64,000 nt of DNA from CAYRFQ01 sp964423615 (GTDB lineage Bacteria; Planctomycetota; Planctomycetia; Gemmatales; Gemmataceae), in the NCBI GenBank assembly GCA_964423615.1, contig CAYRFQ010000026.1, positions 30,032 to 94,031 of the forward strand, given 5' to 3'. Both the position numbers and the translations under genes were made by a program. Of the stretch, positions 1 to 9,467 are shown piece after piece. The stretch's first letter is position 1; every line of letters starts with the position of its first letter. Below the pieces are notes generated by a model. That model saw nothing but the letters and a program-made list of their open reading frames with translations. It had not been told where the DNA came from and did no database searches.

Positions 1-2321
1 CCCAGAAGAAAAAAGTGAAGGAAGAACTCCAGACACTCAACAAGCAACTCGGCGGCAAGGAAGACTTCCAGCTCCAAACGAAGATCGAGCTGCTCACGTC
101 CCGCCTAAAAAAACTCCAGGCCCAAGAAGCCCTCATCGGCTCGCCCAACTGGAAGCCTTCGCGTTTACAACTCGTCCAATCCGTGTTGGCCGGAAAAGAC
201 GAAACGTGGATCAAGCAACTACTCAAGAAACGCAAGATGAAAGTCCACGTCTATAACCTCGACCCCTCGGGGCGAAGTCAAAAACTCAAGGACGCCGACG
301 GCCGAGGCATCGACATCATCAACGCCGACGAAACCGATCGGATCGAGGCCGCCAACGCCGCCGTCGGCGGGGTCACCCCCCAAGCCTACGAAAGTCGATT
401 AGGCGAGGCCGTCCGAGGGGCACTCGATTATTACCGAGGGGCGTCGATCTCGGCGGTCGTTGTGTTGACCGACGGAGTGACTACGCGGGGTGAAACACTC
501 GGTGAGGTGGGCGATTATGCTGCCCAAAAGGGAGTCCCTTTGTACTTCCTGGGAGTCGGAGATGACCAAGAACAACGCGACATACAAATCCACGATTTGC
601 AAGTCCAAGACACCGTCTACGTCTACGACCGTCTCAATTTCGAAGTCCGCGTCACGGGCAAAGGCTACAAGAACCTGACCATGCCGGTCGTCTTGAAGCT
701 CCTCGGCCCCGATGGTAAGGAGAAAGAAGTCGTCCGCAAGATCGTTCAAGTCAACGACGACGGAACCCCCGTGAAGATCACACTACAAGACCAACCCAAC
801 TCCAAGGGCGAAAGAAAGTACATCGTCGAGGCCATACCACCGGCGGAAGTCTTGAACGATAAGTCCACCGACCCCTCGCGGTTACGAATAAAGCGGACAG
901 TCTATGTCCAAGAAGCGAAAGAAATCAAAGTGTTGTTCGTCGAGGGGTCCGCCCGCTATGAGTATCGATTCTTGAAGGCCATGCTGGAACGAGAAAAATC
1001 GACCAAGAAGCGGAAAAAGGGTGTGCTCCTGAAGGTCTTTCTTGTCGATGCCGACCCCAAGTTCCACCTTCAAGACACTTCCGCGCTGATGCAATTTCCC
1101 TTCAACCAAGCCGAACTGAACAAGTTCGACGTCGTGATTTTTGGAGATGTCGACCCCAAGTCCGGAAAGCTAAGCAACAAGAATCTAACCCACCTGGCGA
1201 GTTTCGTCCGCGACCATGGCGGCGGATTGCTGATGATCGCCGGGAGCAACTTTAGTCCTCACGCATACAAAAACACTCCGCTGGCCGACGTGTTGCCCAT
1301 CACGCCCGCCAAAGACAGGACGCCGATCGAGCCGACCGAGCGAAAGGTGGGATATCGGCTGGAATTGACCACGAACGGACGGCTCCACCCGATTTTCCGG
1401 TTCTCAGCGAACAACCTCGAGAACGCGAAAATACTCCAGAAACTCGAACCCATGTACTGGTGGGCTCAAAAGTACAGCCTCAAGCCCCTCGCCGAGGTCC
1501 TGGCTACCCACCCCACCAAAGAAGGGGTGGGAGAAACTCGGCGAGGGGGAACGACCAAGCATCCCCTGGTGGTCCAACAATACGTCGGCGCAGGCCGTTG
1601 CATGTTCTTTGGATTCGACGGAACCTGGCGGTGGCGCTACCGCGAAGACGAGAAACGCTACAACCAGTTTTGGATCCAGACCGTCAGGTACCTGTCTCGT
1701 CATCGGGTCAGTCGAACCGAACTCCGCCTCGACCGACAAACGTCCTACAGGCAGGGCGAACCAATCAAAATCACTGTCCGATTCCCGGACAACATACAGC
1801 TCCCCGGACGTGCCAAGCAGTTGCGGGAAGGAGCTGCCATTCCGGTCAAAGTCGTGGCCGAACATCGCCCTTTCCAAAAAGATGGCAAAGCCGGCGATGT
1901 GGAAGTGCAGACCATCACGCTCGGCAAGGTCAAAGGAAGCCTGGGAACTTACCGCGGGGTGTTGTCCCAAACACGCGAAGGCAAATACCGATTCTGGCTC
2001 AGGACACCAGACGTCTCGAGCCTCCAACCGGGTGGCCAAAAACCAAGCGCGGAAGCGATCGTTGCTCTTCCTGCCGGAGAACTCGATCAACTAAGAATGG
2101 ATCGAGAAGAGATGATGAAAGCAGCCGAAACAACGGGCGGTGGATTCTTTACCCTCGCTGACGCCGACCAATTGCTCGATTCGTTGCCCTCTGGCTTCCG
2201 AGTCTCCCTCAACGCACCGGGACCACCCCAACGAATCTGGAACCACTGGATGTTTTTCATCTTGATATTGCTACTCTTTACCGCCGAATGGATACTTCGG
2301 AAACGGAAACATCTGTTGTAG
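1..2321 (+). CDS. VWA / glutamine-amidotransferase-like membrane protein, 5' end outside window
   Basis: The reading frame is open to the left edge, so the true start lies upstream and the product is at least 772 residues. Using GTG at 15 as residue 1, residues about 140-190 show the second half of a von Willebrand A domain, with VVVLTDG followed by PLYFLGVGD. Residues about 300-570 look like the glutamine-amidotransferase-like fold seen in planctomycete BatA-linked proteins: a VLFVEGSARYEYRFLKA start, GGGLLMIAGS, then GRCMFFGFDGTWRWR. A single C-terminal membrane helix (about 745-765) is followed by a basic tail, so most of the protein should face the periplasm. It is first in a run of five co-directional genes. 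Such proteins usually follow MoxR ATPase, DUF58 and BatA genes, which would lie just left of the window. The function is inferred to be an envelope scaffold or sensor; no enzymatic activity is evident. Confidence 0.8.
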   Translation, partial: QKKKVKEELQTLNKQLGGKEDFQLQTKIELLTSRLKKLQAQEALIGSPNWKPSRLQLVQSVLAGKDETWIKQLLKKRKMKVHVYNLDPSGRSQKLKDADGRGIDIINADETDRIEAANAAVGGVTPQAYESRLGEAVRGALDYYRGASISAVVVLTDGVTTRGETLGEVGDYAAQKGVPLYFLGVGDDQEQRDIQIHDLQVQDTVYVYDRLNFEVRVTGKGYKNLTMPVVLKLLGPDGKEKEVVRKIVQVNDDGTPVKITLQDQPNSKGERKYIVEAIPPAEVLNDKSTDPSRLRIKRTVYVQEAKEIKVLFVEGSARYEYRFLKAMLEREKSTKKRKKGVLLKVFLVDADPKFHLQDTSALMQFPFNQAELNKFDVVIFGDVDPKSGKLSNKNLTHLASFVRDHGGGLLMIAGSNFSPHAYKNTPLADVLPITPAKDRTPIEPTERKVGYRLELTTNGRLHPIFRFSANNLENAKILQKLEPMYWWAQKYSLKPLAEVLATHPTKEGVGETRRGGTTKHPLVVQQYVGAGRCMFFGFDGTWRWRYREDEKRYNQFWIQTVRYLSRHRVSRTELRLDRQTSYRQGEPIKITVRFPDNIQLPGRAKQLREGAAIPVKVVAEHRPFQKDGKAGDVEVQTITLGKVKGSLGTYRGVLSQTREGKYRFWLRTPDVSSLQPGGQKPSAEAIVALPAGELDQLRMDREEMMKAAETTGGGFFTLADADQLLDSLPSGFRVSLNAPGPPQRIWNHWMFFILILLLFTAEWILRKRKHLL

Positions 2322-2497
2322 AGACGTCCGACGAATCGGGCGTCCGGCCGAGCGATTTTCGTCAGTCATTCGTCTTCTTTTCAAGGAGCACGACGCTCCA
2401 ACCCGACACGTTCGAAAATTCCTGGCAGACTTTCTGGACCAGGAAGCACTCATAAACGAAGGTTTCGACCCGAATCACATACAAGGCCAGAACCACT

Positions 2498-5400
2498 ATG
2501 AATCCTCTACAAGCCCGCCTCTCTACGGTCCGCCGAAAGTTCAAGCTCGTTACCCTCATACGTGGGTCCAGCGTGCTGTTGTTGGTCCTACTCGGTGCTC
2601 TCGTTTTGGCAGGCGTATTGGATTGGTTCGTGCATTTGCCAGCACTCGTCCGGGCTTTGTTGTTGGTCTGCTCATTCGGTGGAGCCCTGGTCGCGGGTTT
2701 CTATTTCTTGGAACCGCTCACTCGACCAACCGACGATCTCGCACTGGCCCTCAAGGTCGAAGAGCAGTACCCCATTCTCAACGACTCACTCGCCAGCACG
2801 ATTCAGTTCCTCAACCAACCCGAAGATGCTGCTGGAGCAGGTTCACCTTCACTCCGTCGGGAAGCAGTTCAAAGGAGTTTACGCCTGTCCCAAAGTTGTG
2901 ACTTCGGGGCCATCGTGGACACCCGCGGATACATCTGGACGGGCTTCACGGCCCTCGGACTCATGCTCCTCATCGGCCTCATGACTCTGTTGCATCCAGC
3001 GACCATCGGAGCCGGAGCCCTTCGTCTGCTCCATCCCTTCGGCGACCACGAATGGCCTCGCCAAACATACCTGGAAATCGACTTTCCCAAAAAGATCGCA
3101 ACGGGCCAGGCGTTCATCATTAAAGGGAAGCTCCGCGGCAGCAAAATCCCAAGGACCGTCACGATTCACTTTCGCGGATTACAGAACGTCGAACAAGAAC
3201 GCGACGTCAAGGTCGACCACAACGAGGACGAAGGAATCGCCACGTTCAAGACAAGCGTGTCGATGGAAAACCAGGTAAAGGAGTTCGATTTCTACGTCGT
3301 GGCCAACGACGATCGATCTCCTCGTGAAGAAGATCAGTGGCACAAAGTTTGGGTCGGACCGCCCCCGCGATTGGTCTACCTCGACGGCGAACCCTCTCCT
3401 CAGCTGACCATTCACCATCCGAAGTACACCGGCAAGCCGACTCCCGCACCACAGCAACCCTCACAAGGCCGCGTCGAAGGCGTGCCCGGTTCCTGGGTCG
3501 ACTTTCGGGCTGCCACAAACCGCCCGATCAAGAGGGCTTGGGTAAGCTTCAAGCCCGGTGAAGAACAAGAACGGGGCATTGAAATCGCTGCCGTGGCCGG
3601 GTGGTCCAACATCCCCTCCAATCCGTTGGTGGCCATGACGATCTTGGGAGGATTGCGAGCAGCACACCAAGAAATCGATGGCACCATCGAAGGCGAGACT
3701 CCTGAAGGCGGGAGTCAGTTCTCCATCCAGTTCCACCCCTGGTTCGGCGGCAGCTACTACCTGAACATCGAAGATCACGACGGACTTCGCGCTAAGGAAG
3801 ATTACACACTCAAGATCGAGGGCGATCCCAAGCCGAGGATCCAGATCGTTCACCCCTCACGCAACCGAACGTTACCTCCGAATGGGTCGTTGTCGATGAC
3901 CCTTCTCGCCGACGACAGGAACTTCGGAGTCCGGACCGTCTATCTCGAATACAAACGGAAAGACAAGGACGACAACTACATCGACCAAGTACCGAAGAAA
4001 GTCACCCTCTACCTCGGGAAGGACACACCGGGCGAGAAAGAAGTCAAGATCGAACATCGCTGGTCCATCGAAGGACTCGCCAAAGAGCACCAGACTTTGG
4101 TCGTCCAGGCCTGCGCGGAGGATTTCAACGATGTCGTTTCGTTCCCTGGAGTCGGCCGTAGCAAGCGGATCATTCAAATTCGCATCGCCACCCAGGATGA
4201 AATCAACGGAGAGATCGACCGGAGACAACGAGAACTCTTCGAAGAGTTGAAGCAAGTCGCCGACACCCAACGAGAAGTCCGCGACAACGTCGAGAAGATT
4301 CAGAAAGACACCCAAAAGGACAAAAAGGTCAAAGATAAACAGGTCCAGAAATTCGTCGAACAAGAGCAAGCCCAAAAAGCCATCGAAGAACGAGTCGGAA
4401 TGGATAAGGAACTCGGCATCCGCAAGAAAGTGGGCGAACTGAAACGCTTACTCCGAGACAGCAACAAGGAATCTTCGACAGTCGCGGACCGTCTCGACAT
4501 CATCGAGCAACAACTCGATAAACTGGCCAACAAAAACTTACGCAAGCTACCTTCCGACCTGACAGCGCTGCGACAAAAACTGAACGACGCCCAACGTAAG
4601 AAACAACCCGTCGATCCCACAACGAAACAAGAAATCGCAAAAACCCTTCGAGAGCAGAAAGAAGCCCAAGAAAAGTTCGAAGACCTTCTCCAGTACCTCG
4701 GACGGTGGGCAAACTTGCAAGATCTCCGTGGAGAACTCAGAAACATCAAAACCGACCAGGAACAACTTCAGGCCGACACTGCCAAGCTCGGACAGAAATT
4801 CGACAAAAAGAATCCCGACCACCAAGGCGAACTTCGAAGACTCGCAGCCGAGCAAGAACGACTCGCCCAGCGCTTGCGCGATTCCATGGCAAAAATGGAG
4901 AAGGTAGCCGAAGAGCGACAGAAAAAGTTCGAAAAGGAACAAAACAAAAAAACCAACGCCCCCCAAGAAAAACAAGATCCAGTCGCCAAAAAACTCTCCA
5001 AAGCGATAGACATCGGAAAGAAAACGGCACTACCAAAAAATCTCGAGGAAATCAAAGAACGCCTCGACGATCAAAAAGTGAACCATTCCGAAGTCCAACA
5101 ACGACTGGCACTCAAAGAATTCCAAAAGATGATCCAGGCCCTCGAAGAAAATCCTGTCGAAGAGATTTCGCGAAAACTCAGCAAGACTAATAAGGCGCAG
5201 GACGACATCGAGGACTTGACCAAACGCTTGAACAAGGTCACCAAGAAGGTCGACGACAAGACGAAAGACATTCGCGAGAAGAACAAAAAACTCCAACAAG
5301 AGCAGGACGAACTGTCGAAAAAGTTGACCAAACTCAAGAAACTCAACAATCCCGAAGAACGCAAAAAACTCGAGGACCAGAACAAGCGACTCGCCGAGCA

Positions 5401-7003
5401 AAAGAAACGGCTCGAACAGCAACGCAAAGAAGTTCAGAAACAAGTCGAGGAATTGAAAAAACTGCAAAAGCCTGAGAATCGAAAAAAACTTCTGGATAAA
5501 ATTCAAAAGGAACAGAAAAAACTCGAAGACGAGAAGAAGAAGGCCAAAGAAAAGGTCGACGAGTTGAACAAAAAACTCGAGAAGGCCAAGAAAGTCGACG
5601 ACCCAATGAAACGCAAACGGCAAGTCGAGAAGCTCGAAGATCTCAAGAACAAGGCCGAGAAGGAGCAGAAAAAACTCGAAGACGACGTCGACCAACTGAA
5701 CAAAAAACTCGACAAAGCCAAGGACCTGGAAAAACCTGAACAACGACGCAAGCAACTCGAAAAACTCGACGATCTCGACCAAAAGAACGAGCAGCAACAA
5801 AAGCAACTCGAGAAGAAACAGGACCAGCTCAACAAAAAACTCGGAGACCCGCAAAAGCGGAAAGACGAAATAGAAGACCTTGAGAAGCAGCAGAAAAAGC
5901 TCGAGAAAGAAGTCAAAAAACTCGAGGAAGAACGCAAACGGGTACTCAACGAACTCCGGGACGAACAGGAAAAAATGGAGAAACTTGCCAAGGAAGCCCG
6001 AGAGAAAGCCAGGAAGCTCGATTTCATCGACGGCAAGGCCGGACAGCAACTCGAGAACGTCGCCAAGAACGCCGAGAACGCCGCCGAGAAGATGAAAAAA
6101 GGCGAGGATCCCAACGAGGACCAAAAGAAGGCGAAGGAAGAACTCGAAAAAGCTAAGAAGGAACTCGAAAAAGCCCAGGAAGCCGCGCGACGAAAACTGG
6201 CTCGCGAACAACTCCTCAAAGTCGGAACACAGATTGAAGGACTCAAAGCACGCCAGGACGGCCTACTGGCCGACACGAAACGACTCCACAGGGACGTCAT
6301 GCCGCCCAAGGGCGTTGGATGGAAACGACCACTCCAAGAGTCGCTGGAAGGCCTCAAGGAACCACAGAAAGCACTCGGCAAAGAGACAAAAGAGTTGGCC
6401 GGAAAACTACCCAACGCCGCCAAGGTATTCCAGTTCATTCTCGAGAAAGCCGGCGGCAACATGACCAAGGCCGGGGAGTTGATCGCCAAAAGAAGCATCA
6501 ACGTGACGAACAAATTGATCGAAGCCAGGGCCAAGAGACTGGACGACCCTCGCTATCCCGATCCTAAAATTGCACAGCAAGTCGAGTTCGAACAGGAAGC
6601 CCACGAACGGATCGTGCGATACCAGGAACGGGCCTCGGCACGCCTCCAACGATTGCTCGATGCCGTGAAGAAACAAGTCGCCGACATGAAGAAGGAAGAC
6701 GAGCAGAAGAAAAAACAACAGGACAAGAAACAGGATCAGAAGGACCAAAAGAAAGAGAAAAAAGGTCTGGTGGCACGAGACGGCATTCCGCCAACGGCCC
6801 AAATCAAGGCCCTGAGACTCGAAGTCGAGGACATTCTCGAACGGACCAAGGAGTTCCACGAAGCCAACCCCGATCCTGCCAAGTTCACCGACGACGACCG
6901 TGCCGAAATCGAAGAACTCTCGGCCGACGGACAAGCCGCCTTCCGAATGTTCCGAGAGATGGTCCCCGAAACCCAAATGGGCGGTCCTCAACCCGAACAG
7001 TAA
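2498..7003 (+). CDS. giant membrane-anchored Lys/Glu coiled-coil protein (DUF4175-like architecture)
   Basis: 1501 residues. Two N-terminal membrane helices (about 22-43 and 48-70) and a third at about 147-168 precede a beta-rich extracytoplasmic part (about 180-560). That part has stretches such as GSYYLNIEDHDG and YLEYKRKDKDD, typical of DUF4175-type proteins. From about 565 to 1300 the sequence is almost uninterrupted heptad-like coiled coil rich in K, E, Q and D (repeated EQKKLE, LNKKL and EKLDDL units). A charged K/Q/D stretch lies near 1400. It starts 176 bp after the VWA gene. In planctomycetes a protein of this kind regularly follows the BatA/VWA gene, which suggests a structural envelope complex. 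The codons are AAA/GAA-heavy, giving a purine-rich coding strand over about 2.5 kb. The exact biochemical role is unknown. Confidence 0.85.
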   Translation: MNPLQARLSTVRRKFKLVTLIRGSSVLLLVLLGALVLAGVLDWFVHLPALVRALLLVCSFGGALVAGFYFLEPLTRPTDDLALALKVEEQYPILNDSLASTIQFLNQPEDAAGAGSPSLRREAVQRSLRLSQSCDFGAIVDTRGYIWTGFTALGLMLLIGLMTLLHPATIGAGALRLLHPFGDHEWPRQTYLEIDFPKKIATGQAFIIKGKLRGSKIPRTVTIHFRGLQNVEQERDVKVDHNEDEGIATFKTSVSMENQVKEFDFYVVANDDRSPREEDQWHKVWVGPPPRLVYLDGEPSPQLTIHHPKYTGKPTPAPQQPSQGRVEGVPGSWVDFRAATNRPIKRAWVSFKPGEEQERGIEIAAVAGWSNIPSNPLVAMTILGGLRAAHQEIDGTIEGETPEGGSQFSIQFHPWFGGSYYLNIEDHDGLRAKEDYTLKIEGDPKPRIQIVHPSRNRTLPPNGSLSMTLLADDRNFGVRTVYLEYKRKDKDDNYIDQVPKKVTLYLGKDTPGEKEVKIEHRWSIEGLAKEHQTLVVQACAEDFNDVVSFPGVGRSKRIIQIRIATQDEINGEIDRRQRELFEELKQVADTQREVRDNVEKIQKDTQKDKKVKDKQVQKFVEQEQAQKAIEERVGMDKELGIRKKVGELKRLLRDSNKESSTVADRLDIIEQQLDKLANKNLRKLPSDLTALRQKLNDAQRKKQPVDPTTKQEIAKTLREQKEAQEKFEDLLQYLGRWANLQDLRGELRNIKTDQEQLQADTAKLGQKFDKKNPDHQGELRRLAAEQERLAQRLRDSMAKMEKVAEERQKKFEKEQNKKTNAPQEKQDPVAKKLSKAIDIGKKTALPKNLEEIKERLDDQKVNHSEVQQRLALKEFQKMIQALEENPVEEISRKLSKTNKAQDDIEDLTKRLNKVTKKVDDKTKDIREKNKKLQQEQDELSKKLTKLKKLNNPEERKKLEDQNKRLAEQKKRLEQQRKEVQKQVEELKKLQKPENRKKLLDKIQKEQKKLEDEKKKAKEKVDELNKKLEKAKKVDDPMKRKRQVEKLEDLKNKAEKEQKKLEDDVDQLNKKLDKAKDLEKPEQRRKQLEKLDDLDQKNEQQQKQLEKKQDQLNKKLGDPQKRKDEIEDLEKQQKKLEKEVKKLEEERKRVLNELRDEQEKMEKLAKEAREKARKLDFIDGKAGQQLENVAKNAENAAEKMKKGEDPNEDQKKAKEELEKAKKELEKAQEAARRKLAREQLLKVGTQIEGLKARQDGLLADTKRLHRDVMPPKGVGWKRPLQESLEGLKEPQKALGKETKELAGKLPNAAKVFQFILEKAGGNMTKAGELIAKRSINVTNKLIEARAKRLDDPRYPDPKIAQQVEFEQEAHERIVRYQERASARLQRLLDAVKKQVADMKKEDEQKKKQQDKKQDQKDQKKEKKGLVARDGIPPTAQIKALRLEVEDILERTKEFHEANPDPAKFTDDDRAEIEELSADGQAAFRMFREMVPETQMGGPQPEQ

Positions 7004-7010
7004 CCATCGG

Positions 7011-7040
7011 CTTGAGGTCGCTAACTAGCGACGTCTCAAG
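7011..7040. terminator. hairpin after the coiled-coil gene
   Basis: An inverted repeat, cttgag-gtcgct-aact-agcgac-(gt)-ctcaag, begins 8 bp after the stop codon at 7003. There is no clear U-tract, so it may be an attenuator or RNA-stability hairpin rather than a strong intrinsic terminator; genes downstream are on the same strand. Confidence 0.4.
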
Positions 7041-7238
7041 AACGATAGACCGACCCCAACCACTGGCTTGTAAGACTTTTCGAAATGGTAGTAATCTCGT
7101 AGACGCGATAAACCCCGCCCGCACGCGTCGTGATGTATAAAATAAATAAGGGAGAAAATTGGAGTGCCGAAACGCAATTCTCACTTCAATTCCCCCAAAG
7201 TCGGGTGTCTGACACGTTTGACCCCAAGGGAGGCCCGA

Positions 7239-8294
7239 ATGACTCGTTTTGCCGGAATCTTTGCAGTGGGACTTGTGGCGGTGTTGGCCATCGGCTCCAT
7301 CGCCAGTCAACCCCCCATCCAGGAAAAGAAGAAATTGGCCCCGCTCGAGGACCTCGAACCGGGCCAGAAAGGGAAAAAAGCTCTCGCGCCGTTGGAAGAC
7401 GATCCCAACGATAAACAAAACGCCAACGCAAACGACGATCCGAAGAACAAGCAGAAACGGAAACTCGAGCCCCTCGGACCCCCCGACGACACCGAGAAAG
7501 GCAAGAAAAAACCAGCTGGTAAACCAGAAGATCCGAAAAAACTACTTCAAATAGCTGCAACAAACTTGGAAGAAGCCGAGAAACAACTCAAGAAGGAAAA
7601 CGCCGGCACCGAGGCCCAAGACGCCCTCCAGAAGGCCCGCGACGCCCTCAAAAAATTAGAAGACCAACAGAACAACTCCAACAGCGGCGGTGGCGGTGGC
7701 GGCGGCGGTGGAGGCGGCGGCGGCGCTTCCAACAACAACTCACCCGAAGGAAGCGGTAACAGCCAGCAACAACCACCCGACGGAGGTGGTGGTGAGGGCC
7801 AAAAGAACAACTCGCCAAAGGACGGAGGTGGTGGTGGTCAGGGACAACAAAAGAACTCACCACAAGGAAACGGTAAGGGCGGGCAGCCTCCACCAAAAGG
7901 TGGCAACAACAAGGGACAACAACCTCCGCCCAAGGGCAACGGTAATGGCAATGCTCCAAAACAGGGAGCCAAGAAAGGCCAACAGCCGAAAGGCAATCAG
8001 GGCAAAGGTCAAAACCCACAACAACAACCCAAACAAGGTGGCGGCAACTTGGGTGGTCAACCTAATGACGGCAAGGGCGACAAAAAGAACAACGATGGCG
8101 ATGGTGGCCTCGGCGGAGACACCAACAAAAAAGACAAGAACATCGGCAAGCTCTTTCCAGGCGTGTGGGGACACCTACCCAAGACCAAACGGATGGAGAT
8201 GGACGCGTACGCGAACTACGAGTTCATGCCCCAATACGAAGCACTCATCCGCCAATACTACAGCAACATCGCAAAGCGAGCCAATAAGGACTAA
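7239..8294 (+). CDS. secreted Gly/Asn/Gln-rich low-complexity protein
   Basis: ATG at 7239 is preferred over an upstream GTG at 7164 because GGGAGG sits 6 bp before it and the frame then opens with a signal peptide (MTRFAGIF, hydrophobic core, SIASQ). The 351-aa product has a charged proline/lysine region (about 25-100) with repeated APLED units. A short helical segment (about 105-145) resembles the TPR-like start of planctomycete BatA-cluster proteins. A run of about 15 glycines encoded by GGC/GGT triplets is followed by about 150 residues of G, N, Q, P and K. A conserved-looking C-terminus of about 50 residues ends with FPGVWGHLPKTKR and a YYSNIAKR segment. That tail, rather than the disordered middle, is probably the functional part; its ending is typical of proteins placed between the coiled-coil and squalene-cyclase-repeat genes. 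The function is unknown. Confidence 0.75.
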   Translation: MTRFAGIFAVGLVAVLAIGSIASQPPIQEKKKLAPLEDLEPGQKGKKALAPLEDDPNDKQNANANDDPKNKQKRKLEPLGPPDDTEKGKKKPAGKPEDPKKLLQIAATNLEEAEKQLKKENAGTEAQDALQKARDALKKLEDQQNNSNSGGGGGGGGGGGGGASNNNSPEGSGNSQQQPPDGGGGEGQKNNSPKDGGGGGQGQQKNSPQGNGKGGQPPPKGGNNKGQQPPPKGNGNGNAPKQGAKKGQQPKGNQGKGQNPQQQPKQGGGNLGGQPNDGKGDKKNNDGDGGLGGDTNKKDKNIGKLFPGVWGHLPKTKRMEMDAYANYEFMPQYEALIRQYYSNIAKRANKD

Positions 8295-8310
8295 CTGAGG
8301 AGAACTTCAC

Positions 8311-9447
8311 ATGGGTAGTTGGACACGCCGGAATATGCTCCTCGGAACCGTTGGGGGCCTTGGGTTGGCCACCGCCGGGGGCCTCGGGTTGGCCACGTCT
8401 CGCTTCGTCCAGGCGCAAGTCGACGCCGCACGCGACGGCAGCGCCGCTCGTGGAATGATCAACGATGCGGCCCGCGAAGACATTCGCCGCGGGTTGAACT
8501 ATCTCGTCCGACAACAGCACCAGGATGGTTCGTTCGGAGCCGGTCGACATCGTGGAAACGTCGCGATCACAAGCTTGGCCGGTCTGGCTTTGATGGCCAA
8601 CGGAAGCCAACCCGGTCGAGGACCCTATGGCCGAGAAGTCGCGGATGCGTTGCAGTACGTGATTGGTCAAGAGCGCCAACGGCACCAGAATCGCGCAGCC
8701 CCAGGGTTCCTCTACAATCCGACCCGCATCCAACATGGTCCCATGTACGGACACGGATTCGGGACGCTCTTTTTGGCCGAAGCCTATGGCATGGTTCCTG
8801 ATCGAAACCTCGCCTCACGATTGCGTGCTACACTCGGTCGTGCCACTCAACTCATCATCAATTCGCAAAACCGCGATGGCGGCTGGCGGTATCGCCCGTT
8901 CCCAAGTGACGCCGACATCTCCGTCACGATCTGCCAGATCATGGCGTTGCGTGCAGCCAGGAACGCTGGCTTCTACGTACCTCGGAATGTCGTCGATAAC
9001 TGCATCAACTACGTCAAGGATTGTCAATCCCGGGACGGAGGCTTCCGATACCAAAAACGGCGAGGAACCCAAACAGGTTTCGCGAGGACCGCCGCTGGCT
9101 TGGTGGCTCTCTACAGTGCGGGACTGTACGAAGACGAAACAATCACCCGAGCCTTAAACTTCCTCCACGATCATTGTCGCCCGACGATACGCAATCGCCC
9201 CCGACATCTCAACATGGACATCAACCTGCACTTCTACTACGGCCACTATTACGCCGCTCAAGCCATGTGGATCGCAGGTGGCCACTGGTGGCGTACCTGG
9301 TTCCCCGAGATTCGAGATGACCTCCATCGCCGACGAAGAGACGATGGCTCCTGGTACGATGGACGAATCGATCCACACTACTGCACCGCCATGGCACTGA
9401 TCGTGCTCCAGGTTCCCAACAACTACCTGCCCATCTTCCAAAGGTGA
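8311..9447 (+). CDS. Tat-exported prenyltransferase/squalene-cyclase-repeat protein
   Basis: 378 residues, with GAGGAG 8 bp before the ATG. The N-terminus has a twin-arginine-type signal (TRRNMLLG followed by a Gly/Leu/Ala-rich core to about residue 35). The rest is an alpha/alpha-barrel of the prenyltransferase/squalene-oxidase repeat family. QW-like repeat units recur as QDGSFG, RDGGWRYRP, RDGGFRYQK and DDGSWYDG, at about 70, 190, 245 and 345. No DXDD cyclase motif or zinc-binding set is apparent, so it is probably a non-enzymatic barrel or a protein-binding protein rather than a true terpene cyclase. It starts 16 bp after the previous stop, and its own stop overlaps a possible GTG of the next gene, so the operon is tight. 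Such proteins are common at the end of planctomycete BatA clusters. Confidence 0.85.
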   Translation: MGSWTRRNMLLGTVGGLGLATAGGLGLATSRFVQAQVDAARDGSAARGMINDAAREDIRRGLNYLVRQQHQDGSFGAGRHRGNVAITSLAGLALMANGSQPGRGPYGREVADALQYVIGQERQRHQNRAAPGFLYNPTRIQHGPMYGHGFGTLFLAEAYGMVPDRNLASRLRATLGRATQLIINSQNRDGGWRYRPFPSDADISVTICQIMALRAARNAGFYVPRNVVDNCINYVKDCQSRDGGFRYQKRRGTQTGFARTAAGLVALYSAGLYEDETITRALNFLHDHCRPTIRNRPRHLNMDINLHFYYGHYYAAQAMWIAGGHWWRTWFPEIRDDLHRRRRDDGSWYDGRIDPHYCTAMALIVLQVPNNYLPIFQR

Positions 9448-9467
9448 GCAGTCGGAGACAGGAATCC

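Noticed and set aside
5030..6534. Long minus-strand open frames (up to 393 codons) rich in Leu, Phe, Ser and Arg
   Set aside because: They are the complement of the Lys/Glu-rich coiled-coil gene; AAG/GAA codons read backwards give Leu/Phe/Ser, and there is no start signal or domain.
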